From the NCBI GenBank assembly GCA_947471745.1, contig CANJKZ010000410.1, positions 102,001 through 166,000 on the forward strand: a stretch of 64,000 nucleotides of DNA. The letters run 5' to 3'. Shown here piece by piece: positions 31,735 to 40,128 of this stretch. Below the pieces are notes generated by a model. It searched no databases. It saw only the letters and a program-made list of their open reading frames with translations, and had not been told where the DNA came from. Source of the stretch: Closterium sp. Naga37s-1. Lineage: Eukaryota > Streptophyta > Zygnematophyceae > Desmidiales > Closteriaceae. Positions within the stretch are counted from its first letter, which is position 1, and every line of letters starts with the position of its first letter. The position numbers were made by a program, and so were the translations under genes.

Positions 31735-34700
31735 CTAAGAGGAGTACTCACCCGCGATCGCCTCAGCGTAAGAGCGCGAGGTAGGGATGTCAAGTGCATT
31801 CGGGTCTCCCTCAGGGCAAAGCAGCATGGATGCGAAACGAGGTAAAGCAGCCGCAAGACACTCAAGCTCAAACTGTCTGTCCTCAAGTACGTCATTGTCA
31901 AGGGCAAGCTCACCCCCGACGGACGGAGGAAAGACAGACTCAGACTCAGTGATAAGACTCGCGACGTTGTCGAGACGACTCCTAGCTGCAAAGTCGACTA
32001 ACTCAGTGACCAGGGAAAACGCTGCAGTAGACTCAAGTTCAGGGTTAGTGACGTCAATAGCGAGGAGACGAGTGATAGTAGGACTGGCAGCAAGAGCAAG
32101 GTCGGACTCAGGATCAGGAACGTGCCGAAGAGAGGACGCGGGAGGCTCAGGCAGGACAACACGCTGTGAAATAGAGGAAGGATGAAGTGCCATGCCGTGA
32201 GTGCCTGGGACAGCAGGAGGACGTAGACGGGCGACACGAGGAGCACGAACACGTGTGGAAGCACGAGTCTCAGGCTCACGACGCTCAGTCAGGGCATCAG
32301 TCACCTCAGTGTGAGGAGCAGGCGCAAGCAGCGGGGAGCCAGGCAGTAGCTGTGGCTGAGACTGGTCTGTCAGTGGATACAGGAGGGGTAGAGGGAGTCC
32401 AGTGGAAGACAGGAGACTAAGAACCTGGCGAATGACCGAGTTAGGCGGCGGTAGGGACGACTGCGGCTGCGGGTAGAAAAACGGTCTGCGCAGGGCAGTT
32501 TCAGCAGCTCCAGCTCCTCCAGCACCAGTAGCACCAGCAGCTGCAGCAGCACCCCCAGCACCTCCAGCACCAGCAGCACCACTAGCTCCGGAAGCGCGAG
32601 GACCTCTAGCACCAGTAGTAACTCCAGCACCTCTAGTGCCAGCAGCTCCAGTAGCACCTCCAGCACCTCCAGCACCAGCAGTACCACTTGCTCCGGCAGC
32701 TCCAGCACCAGCAGCACCTCCAGTACCTCCACTGCCAGCAGCTCTAGTAGGACCTCCAGTTCGAACAGCTCCACCAGCTCCGACAGCTCCAGCACCTCCA
32801 GTTTGAGCACCTCCAGGACCAGCACCTCCAGTACCTCCAGCTCCAGCGCCTCTAGCACCAGCAGTACCTCCAGCACCTCCAGCACTAGCTGTACCTCCAA
32901 GACTAGTAGGTCCAGCACCTGCAGCAGCAGTAGCACCACTAGGACGAGTAGCTCTGGCACCTCCAGCACCAGCAGCACCTCTATTACCTCCAGCACTAGC
33001 AGCACCTCCAGCACCAGCAGTACCTCTAGTACCTCCAGCACCAGCAGTACCTCCAGGACTAGCAGCTCCAGCACCAGCAGGACCGTACCCTCCACCACCA
33101 GGACTGCCTCGCCAAACGATCCACGCACGAATCGCCTGCGGCGAGAGCGTCTCAAGTAGGTCAGGCTGCGGTGGCTGTCTAGCTCCAGGACCTCCAGCAG
33201 GGTCACCCACAGCTCCACCGCCACTAGGACTCACAGGACCCCCAGAGTCAGCAACCCCAGTCGCAGCACCCCAAGAACCAGCACCCCTAGTCGTAGCACC
33301 CCCAGAACCCTCACCCTCTGGCTCAGCACCCCCAGACTCAGCACCAGCAGTCTCAACTCCAGAGTCCACAGCAGCAGGCTGCGGAGGCAGCGAAGACGGC
33401 CGAGGCGGAAAACCAAGGGGGGTCTCCAAGCGTGGAGAGCGGCGAGTGGCCGCCGTGTCGTCAGCGGCGGGGTCACCCCCCTCAGCTGGGCCAGAGGAGT
33501 CAGAAGAGACCTCTAAAGGCTCAACCAAGGGGGGTGGGTCTACCTGAGACACACCTAAGGGAGCAGGACCCTGTGGGGGGAGGGGGTCTACCAGGGGGGG
33601 GACTGGTACCAAGAAAAGAGGCGCTAGGGGGAACGGGTGGGACGCGTGCGGGTGGAGCCTGTAGTAACAGACAGACTCGTCAAACGTGACGTCCTGGGAG
33701 GAGAAGACTCGACGCGAGCGCGGGTGGTAAAACTGCCACGGCGGGGCATCGGTGGGGAAGCCAAGGAAGACGCAGCGGAGAGTGCGAGAGGAGAGCTTGT
33801 TCGCTGTGGCATCGCGAACAAGGGAGAGCGCGCCCCAGACCTGAAACACCGACGCATCGCCAACCTTCTCTGTCCACCGGAGTGTGAGCGAGGTCTCTGG
33901 CTCAGAGACACGGGGCCAGAGGTTGGGCTGATGCGCAGCGTATCGGACCGCAAAAGGCCACAGAAAATGGGGAGCATCCGCATGGATCATGGAGGTACGA
34001 GCAACCTCCATGATCAAGCCAATGCAATGCTCAGCAATCCCATTTTGCTGAGGAGAGGCCGGAAGTGTGAACGACTGGACGATGCCCTCGTCTCGACAGA
34101 ACTCCGCAAGGAGGTCAGAAGAGAACTCACCGCCCCTGTCAGAGTGCAGACGCAGGACTGGAAATTCCTGACTGAATCGCTCGCGCAGCTGGCGACGAGT
34201 AGCACAGATCCAAGGGATCAAAAAACCGCTGACGTCCGCCTTGCGCCGCAAGGGGAAGATAGTGGTGTAACGTGTGTAGTCATCAACAACCAGCAGGAAG
34301 TAGCGCTCCTGGTCTGTTCCACCGACAGGGGCTGGGTCCCAAACGTCCATGTGGAGAGTCTTCAGAGGAGCAGTGGTCGGAGGAAACTCGGAGGAGTGAG
34401 GAGCGGCGCGCTGCCGCCCCTCGACGCAAGGAAGGCACGGCAGGGCATGCGAGTGCGGGAGGGAGGGCAGGGACCTGGGAAGGCCACAGAGAAGGAGACG
34501 GGAGTGCATACTACGGAGACGCGGTAGGGAGGGGTGACCGAGGCGGTGGTGCCAGAGGAGAGTCTTGTGGGAGAGTACCCGACACGAGCAAGACGCTGCA
34601 AGCTGACCAGACGCAGACACCTGACTCGACGCAGCCACCTGACTTGCCGCAGCCACCTGTGCAGACGCAGTGGTCAGTGTGTACAGACTAGACCCAGGGC

Positions 34701-35376
34701 GTCGAGTGAACATAGCCAGGGGACGGCCAGTCCGGGAGCACGTACAGATCGCCACACGCTGCCCTCCAGGAATTAAGGTATCAACCCAGACATCCTGAAT
34801 GGCAGCGTTGCTCACCAAGTTCGTCAAGAACGTGGGGAGGTGGAGACCTGACAAAGAACCGGAGGGGACTGCTGGACACGGGAGGACAGTGGAGGCTCGC
34901 GCCACTACTGGGCCCCCAGTGGGGTCAGCCAGTGAGACCGGTACTGGTGTAGCAAGTGGTGTGAGTGAGGTGCAGTCACGAAAGAAGCAACGTGACGTGC
35001 CTGAGTCAAGTGTGAAAGTGTGCAAAGCCTCAGCTGAGGAAGGACCTGTGGCGGGAGACGCACGAGCACCTAAAGCTGCAGCAGACTCACTAGCACCTAG
35101 TGCGGCAGCAGACTCACTAGCACCTAGTGCAGCAGCCTCGACAAAACCAGTGACACATCGCTGAGGAAACAACTCACTAAGCACCTGCGGGGAGAAGGTC
35201 GCTTGCTGACTCTGCTGCCGTCTCTGCGCAGTACATAGAAAACCAAAACCTCCACCACCTGGACGGGCTCGCTGAAGAACCCACTCGCGAAGCTGTAGAG
35301 GGGTGGGGTCGTCCGGGAGAGGCAGTGACCGCCGCTGTCCACCCCTAGCTGCTGCAACTGCCGTGATAGTGGCCAT
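31735..35376 (-). CDS. Copia F protease-integrase-linker frame without gag
   Basis: The first ATG at 35374-35376 (MATITAVAAARGG) opens 1,213 residues ending at a TAG (31735) just before RT. The N-terminus is short and novel. It joins the gag-distal motif LQLREW, so the usual 250-300 residues of gag before that point, and the Cys/His motif after it, are absent. Then come TLDSGTS protease, HHRLGH, integrase with MDVWDPAP, HSDRGGEF and NGIAEHCIG, the post-integrase segment, a linker of about 250 Gly/Ala-rich residues (33240-32490) and the conserved pre-RT block (32180-31790). The catalytic D, D and E are present. Upstream Leu-rich frames are repeat translation. Confidence 0.85.
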   Translation of the reverse strand: MATITAVAAARGGQRRSLPLPDDPTPLQLREWVLQRARPGGGGFGFLCTAQRRQQSQQATFSPQVLSELFPQRCVTGFVEAAALGASESAAALGASESAAALGARASPATGPSSAEALHTFTLDSGTSRCFFRDCTSLTPLATPVPVSLADPTGGPVVARASTVLPCPAVPSGSLSGLHLPTFLTNLVSNAAIQDVWVDTLIPGGQRVAICTCSRTGRPLAMFTRRPGSSLYTLTTASAQVAAASQVAASSQVSASGQLAASCSCRVLSHKTLLWHHRLGHPSLPRLRSMHSRLLLCGLPRSLPSLPHSHALPCLPCVEGRQRAAPHSSEFPPTTAPLKTLHMDVWDPAPVGGTDQERYFLLVVDDYTRYTTIFPLRRKADVSGFLIPWICATRRQLRERFSQEFPVLRLHSDRGGEFSSDLLAEFCRDEGIVQSFTLPASPQQNGIAEHCIGLIMEVARTSMIHADAPHFLWPFAVRYAAHQPNLWPRVSEPETSLTLRWTEKVGDASVFQVWGALSLVRDATANKLSSRTLRCVFLGFPTDAPPWQFYHPRSRRVFSSQDVTFDESVCYYRLHPHASHPFPLAPLFLVPVPPLVDPLPPQGPAPLGVSQVDPPPLVEPLEVSSDSSGPAEGGDPAADDTAATRRSPRLETPLGFPPRPSSLPPQPAAVDSGVETAGAESGGAEPEGEGSGGATTRGAGSWGAATGVADSGGPVSPSGGGAVGDPAGGPGARQPPQPDLLETLSPQAIRAWIVWRGSPGGGGYGPAGAGAASPGGTAGAGGTRGTAGAGGAASAGGNRGAAGAGGARATRPSGATAAAGAGPTSLGGTASAGGAGGTAGARGAGAGGTGGAGPGGAQTGGAGAVGAGGAVRTGGPTRAAGSGGTGGAAGAGAAGASGTAGAGGAGGATGAAGTRGAGVTTGARGPRASGASGAAGAGGAGGAAAAAGATGAGGAGAAETALRRPFFYPQPQSSLPPPNSVIRQVLSLLSSTGLPLPLLYPLTDQSQPQLLPGSPLLAPAPHTEVTDALTERREPETRASTRVRAPRVARLRPPAVPGTHGMALHPSSISQRVVLPEPPASSLRHVPDPESDLALAASPTITRLLAIDVTNPELESTAAFSLVTELVDFAARSRLDNVASLITESESVFPPSVGGELALDNDVLEDRQFELECLAAALPRFASMLLCPEGDPNALDIPTSRSYAEAIAGEYSS

Positions 35377-35504
35377 GACTGGCAGTGACGATAGAGAGCA
35401 GCAGCAGTAAGTAGCAGCAGCAGTAAGGGGCGACTGTTGCAGCAAGTAGCAGCAAGTAGCGCTGAGCAGCAGCAGCAGCGCTTAGTAGCAGTAGCAGTGC
35501 ATGC

Positions 35505-35860
35505 AGCAGAAGCACGCAGCAGCAAGGGCTGTAGCGGCAGCAGCAAGGGCTGTAGCGGCAGCAGCAAGGGCTGTAGTGGTAGCAGCAAGGGCTGTGGCGG
35601 CAGCAGCAAGGGCTGTAGCGGCAGCAGCAAGGGCTGTAGCTGCACTAGCAGGGCTGTAGCTGCAGTAACAGGGGCTGGAGCGGCAGCAGCAGGGGCTGTA
35701 GCGGCAGCAGCAAGGGCTGTAGCGGCAGCAGCAAGGGCTGTAGCTGCAGTAGATGGGGCTGGGGCGGCAGCAGCAGGGGCTGTAGCGGCAGCAGCAAGGG
35801 CTGTAGCTGCACCAGTAGGGCTGTAGCTGCAGTAACAGGGGCTAGAGCGGCAGCAGCAGG
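35505..35860 (-). repeat. 21-bp minisatellite in Copia F leader
   Basis: About 16 tandem copies of a 21-bp unit containing GCGGCAGCAGCAAGGGCTGTA with small variations. It lies between the pol start and the second minisatellite. It reads as Ala- or Cys/Ser-rich in any frame because 21 is a multiple of three. Confidence 0.9.
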
Positions 35861-35865
35861 GGCGC

Positions 35866-36307
35866 AATTCGAGTAGGAAAAGCGGCCTGCCTAGGGGCGC
35901 AATTCAGGCAGGAAAAACGGCCAGCCTAGGGGCGCGATCCGGGCAGGAAAAACGGCCTGTCTAGGGGCACGATTCGGGTAGGAAAAACGGCCTGCCTAGG
36001 GGCGAGATTTGGGCAGGAAAAACGGCCAGCCTAGGGGCGCGATTCGGGCAGGAAAAACGGCCAGCCTAGGGGCGCGATTCGGGCAGGAAAAACGGCCAGC
36101 CTAGGGGCGCGATTCGGGGCAGAAAAACGGCCTGCCTAGGGGCGCAATTCGAGCAGGAAAAACGGCCTGCCTAGGGGCGCAATTCGGGCAGGAGAAACAG
36201 CCAGCCTAGGGGCGCGATTCGGGGAGGAAAAACGGCCTGCCTAGGGGCACGATTCGGGCGGGAAAAACGACCTGCCTAGGGGCGCGATTCGGGCAGGAAA
36301 AATGGGC
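35866..36307 (-). repeat. 35-bp hairpin-forming minisatellite in Copia F leader
   Basis: Thirteen tandem units of about 35 bp, each starting GGGGCGCGATTCGGG. Within the unit GGCAGG and CCTGCC flank an 8-base spacer (AAAAACGG), so many units can fold as a 6-bp stem in the element RNA. The alternative form CCAGCC leaves one mismatch. Copies of the two forms alternate in blocks. The array lies next to the primer site. Confidence 0.9.
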
Positions 36308-36372
36308 AGAACGGAACTAACGGTGGGCCCTAAACGAGTGGTCCTACAGATGGACCTGCTCTGAAACCATAT

Positions 36373-36499
36373 TGAAAGAACTGTGCAGGAATGAATGACT
36401 AGCAAGCAAGGATGAGTACAAGTACTAGGTTTGACCTAAAGTGTTGTACTCAGTAGAAGCTACCCCACTACAGCCTACACATACAAATGTAATTTGATA
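36373..36499 (-). repeat. 5' LTR of Copia F
   Basis: About 127 bp, aligned with the short-LTR family through GTACAAGTA, GTTGTACTC and GCTACCCCACTACAGCCTA. The ends read TGAAAG and TTTGATA, both diverged from TGTCA/TGACA. Confidence 0.8.
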
Positions 36500-36719
36500 G
36501 TATCGTGTGCACGTTGCAGCGCGAAGCTGCCTGACTGCTCCAGGACTGTACTGTATTTCCCCCGTTGACAACTCGTGGCTGCAGCAATTTTGCCACGTGC
36601 AGATTCTGCATGTGGCAGAGGGGTGCCCGTGTGAGTTTAATCAATATATAGAGGAAAATTCATACTAAGTAAAGATTCGCATTTCAGGGGTCGTACCCTC
36701 TGTAGTCTGAGGACCCATT
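36500..36719. other. Spacer between Copia F and Copia J LTR
   Basis: About 220 bp with no ORF or repeat recognised. It is host or older repeat sequence into which F and J inserted, and recurs at 44894-45113. Confidence 0.6.
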
Positions 36720-36945
36720 TGTTGGAAACAAGTAATTTAAATGCTTCTGAAGTATCGAAGCAATAACATGAAACGGAGCAGACTACAGCGAAACAACACG
36801 CGAGTCAACAAACGTAACAGCTGGAGGTTACGCGAAGGTCAAAGGTCGCTAACCAATGACTCAACGAAAAATACAGCGCGACAGTAAGGACAAATAACTG
36901 ACTCGATATTGAGCAGTTACCCGAGTCGTCACTGTATTGAACCGC
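36720..36945 (+). repeat. Partial LTR of Copia J at duplication junction
   Basis: The first 226 bp of the J LTR (starts TGTTGGAAACAAG) up to AACCGC, where unit 2 begins with E gag. The complete LTR is at 45114-45548. Confidence 0.93.
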
Positions 36946-37762
36946 CACTCCTGCGGCCTCCGCCGAAGTTGCTGCCACCAAACCTTCCTCCCCCTCGTCC
37001 TCTGCCTCTTCCTCGACCATATCCACGGCCGATGCTCGCTGCCCCAGCGCCATCCGCACTCGCCAACTCACGGCGGCGGAAATCCTCTTGAAGGATAGCT
37101 CGCTTCACGTCTTCAAGCGAGAGGCGGGGCAAGTCGCGATTAAGGTTGATGATGAGCGAGGACCATGACTCTGGGAGTAAGGCCAGCAACTTGGTCTTCT
37201 TTTGGAGCTCACTGTAGTTCAAATCAGCTCCCTCAAGCCGCGTCAACAAGTCGAAGAATTTCTGCACCCCTTCTTCAACCGCTTCGTCTTCTTCAATTCG
37301 TAGTGCCGCCATTTGCCGTTCCAACACCACCGCTACCGCCGCTGTTGCAGGAGCATTTACACCCTTGAGAGCAGCCCATGCCTTTGGTCCTTTCTCTGGT
37401 TCACGCTGGAATGGCTTGATGTGACGGGTCTGACTGCTCCCCAACGCTTGCCCAAGTAAGAGATAGCCTTGTGCGCTCTTCCGCACCCACGGGCTCTTCT
37501 CCGGGTCGTTCTCGGGGCGCTTCTCCGTTCCTTCCATCACCTCCAGCAGGTCATAGTGGTCAAAGATGTTCTCCATCTTGAAGGACCATTCAGCAAAGTT
37601 GTCACCGTTGAACTTGTCAAGCCCAAACACCCTAGGCTCATCCCTAGGTGGGCCAAGACTTGGTTGCATGGGCGCCATGGCTGAATCACGGGGTTGGCCT
37701 TGAGCTTGAGCTTCTCCACTGCCACCAGCACCTCTGCCACCCCTTTCCTCAGGTCCAGACAT
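36946..37762 (-). pseudogene. Copia E gag N-terminal fragment (unit 2)
   Basis: Copy of the first part of E gag, starting at ATG 37760-37762 and cut at the duplication junction before the CCHC knuckle. The frame runs into J LTR sequence and stops. The sequence shown matches unit 1. Confidence 0.92.
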
Positions 37763-37794
37763 TGTCGAAACTGCTCCAAGGGCCTCTGATACCA

Positions 37795-38616
37795 CTTTTT
37801 ATAGTCACAATAGGCTTGAATGTGCCTAAAACGAAAGATAGAGAGCACAGACGGATTTCTGCACAGCGGCTTCAAACGTTGATAGCGTTCTGCTCACAGC
37901 TGCAAATTACTTGATTCAAATTGGATCTGGAGCGTCTTCACGTCGTCTACAATTAGCAATTTAGATTGCACGATTTGATAAAGAATTGACGACACAGCGT
38001 CGGTTTGAACGAACGGTACTATGGCAGCCACTATAGTCTTAGAACACAAGATAGGAAGAGTTACGAGTTGGGAATGACTCCCAGCTCCTACAAACCCCAA
38101 GAGCCGAGGTACAGTGATGTGGAACAGTGCCACACTGTCCCCAACCAAGAAGGGTCTCGAAACTACCCTTCACTAGGGCCTACACCAAGTGAAATGTTAC
38201 ACTACACAAAGTAATGTAACTATCTTCAATATCTTGAGGTGTACCCTTTTTGGCGAGCTTCGAAATCACTTGAGGCTTGACACCAAGGCTCGGGCTCTTC
38301 ATCACAAACTCATCCTTGAGTTCTTGATGGGTCTGCTGCACACACCTGCGACACGCCGAACGTTCGACACAGGACAAAATAGAAACCGCGCACGACAAAA
38401 TAGAAACCGCGCGCGAGACACAAACGACCGCGTAACACGCGTCTAGCGATAACTCGCTATTGACTCGACACACACACTCGACATCATGACTCAACATTCA
38501 CACACAATTATAAGCATGAAATATATATTATCCCATGCCCTCATACCATTCCATACACACACACATTCACGCACACGGACAACAAGCCGAGTGCAAACCG
38601 TAGGGTTGCACCAACA
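37795..38616 (-). repeat. Copia E 5' LTR (unit 2)
   Basis: Copy of 29401-30222 with the same mutated terminal TG. With the 3' LTR at 23739 and the solo LTRs, it is the fifth E-family LTR in the window. Confidence 0.93.
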
Positions 38617-38832
38617 AACCAAGGGGGGTGGGTCTACCTGAGAAACACCTGAGGGAGCAGGACTTTGTGGGGGGAGGGGGTCGACCGGGGGGGGACTGGT
38701 ACCAGGAAGAGAGGTGCGAGGGGGACAGGGTGGGACGCGTGCGGGTGAAGCCTGTAATAACAGACAGACTCGTCAAAGGTGACATCCTGGGAGGAGAAGA
38801 CTCGACGCAAGCTCGGGTAGTAGAACTGCCAT
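38617..38832 (-). pseudogene. Copia fragment F1 (unit 2)
   Basis: Copy of 30223-30438, with the same fusion to RNase H. Confidence 0.85.
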
Positions 38833-40128
38833 TGCCTTGTTGTCGACGTACACAACTGGAGGAGAACGAGGCCGCTCCCCCAAGTCAGTCAGCAGGTAGG
38901 TCAGCCAGCGGAGCTCCGGTGCAGCCATGGCCCCAGCGTAGATCTCGGCCTCACAGCTGGAACTAAGCACAGAAGAAGAACGAGTGGACCTCCACGAGAC
39001 AGAACCAGAGCCAAGACTGAAGGTGTAACCCTGTGACGAACGCTGATTCGCCTCGTCGTCGGCCCAAGAAGCGTCGGAGTGTCCGGTGAGTACCACTGAA
39101 CCCTATCCTCCAAGCACTAGCCCCATGCCCGATGTACTGCACAAGTAACGCTGTACCCTCTTCGCAGCATCCCAGTGCACCTTTCGGTGTCTACCAGGAG
39201 CCACGTCGCGAGCTAGGAGGCTGAGAGGGTACGCAAGTTCAGGTCGTGTGCACGTCATCAGGTACATGAGGCAACCCACAAGCTCTGGGTACGGACCATT
39301 CGGCTCTACGGACTCGTCCGAAGGTGGAGCTGAGAGCGAGTGGCCGGTAGATAGAGGAGTGGGCTGTGGTGAGGAGAACTGGAAGGCGAAGCGCTGAAGG
39401 ACCTGGTGCACCATGTGTGACTGAGTCAGGGTGATGGTGCGCCGTGCTCTGTCCCGGGTGATCTGCAAGCCAAGATAGCTACGCAGCTCACCCAGATCAG
39501 TGCATGTGTGTCTCTCCTGCAGCTCCGCCTTCACTAGGGCCAGCGCCTCAGTGTCAGCAGTAGCAAAAACCAAGTCGTCGACGTACACTAGAATGTAGAA
39601 CGGCGGCAGGGTAGTGCCGGTGCGTAGAAACAGCGACGGGTCGGCAGAGGAAGGATCAAACCCAAGAGCCGCAAGTGTAGTCCTCAGTGTGTCGTGCCAC
39701 TCTCGAGGCGCCTGGCGGAGACCGTAGACTGACCACCGGAGGCTCCACTGGGTACCAGCAGGAAACGACCCAGTGAAGCGGGGTGGGCGGCGCAGCCAGA
39801 TCTCCTCGTGCAGGCTGCCCTGCAGGAAAGCTGTGGAGAAGTCGAGGGAGTGCAGCTCATAGTCACGCTGTGCTGCAACGTACAGCAGCACCCGAAGAGT
39901 AGTCATCTTCGGGGTGGGGGAGAAGGTCTGGAAGAAGTTGACCCCCTGTCGCTAACTGAAGCCTCGAGCAACGTAACGCGCCTTGAAGGCAGGCGGAGAA
40001 CCCGGCGGCCGCTTCACTCTGAAAATCCACATGCCATCGACTATGTTCGCCCCAGGAGGAGGAACCTCGTCGACGTAGGTGCCTGTGGACTTCAAGGAAG
40101 CCATCTCTGCTTCCATGGCAGTCTGCCA
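38833..40128 (-). pseudogene. Copia F RT and partial RNase H (unit 2)
   Basis: Copy of 30439-31734 with the same three nonsense codons. One residue differs near 39137 (Ser for Asn in the YLC-TSG motif). Confidence 0.9.

Larger units (their letters stand above)
30439..36499 (-). mobile_element. Copia F, lacking gag and 3' end, short-LTR family
   Basis: Minus orientation: LTR 36373-36499, primer site TGGTTTCAGAGC (about 36361-36372), minisatellite leader (35400-36340), pol without gag, RT and half of RNase H. The RNase H C-terminus, polypurine tract and 3' LTR are missing. The right LTR ends GATA where relatives end GACA. The whole element is repeated in unit 2. Confidence 0.88.
28546..36939. 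repeat. Tandem duplication, unit 1 (8,394 bp)
   Basis: This interval recurs immediately downstream at 36940-45333 with a constant offset of 8,394 bp. Unit 1 runs from within the gag of E, through the 5' LTR of E and all of F, into the 5' LTR of J. Both breakpoints share AACCGC (28546-28551 and 45334-45339). I counted at least 14 single-base differences between units and no indel, so identity is near 99.8%. Confidence 0.95.

Noticed and set aside
35437-35867. Ala/Ser/Gly-rich or Cys/Ser-rich proteins from the F leader
   Set aside because: The 21-bp unit is a multiple of three, so every frame stays open. It lies upstream of the true ATG and is non-coding leader.
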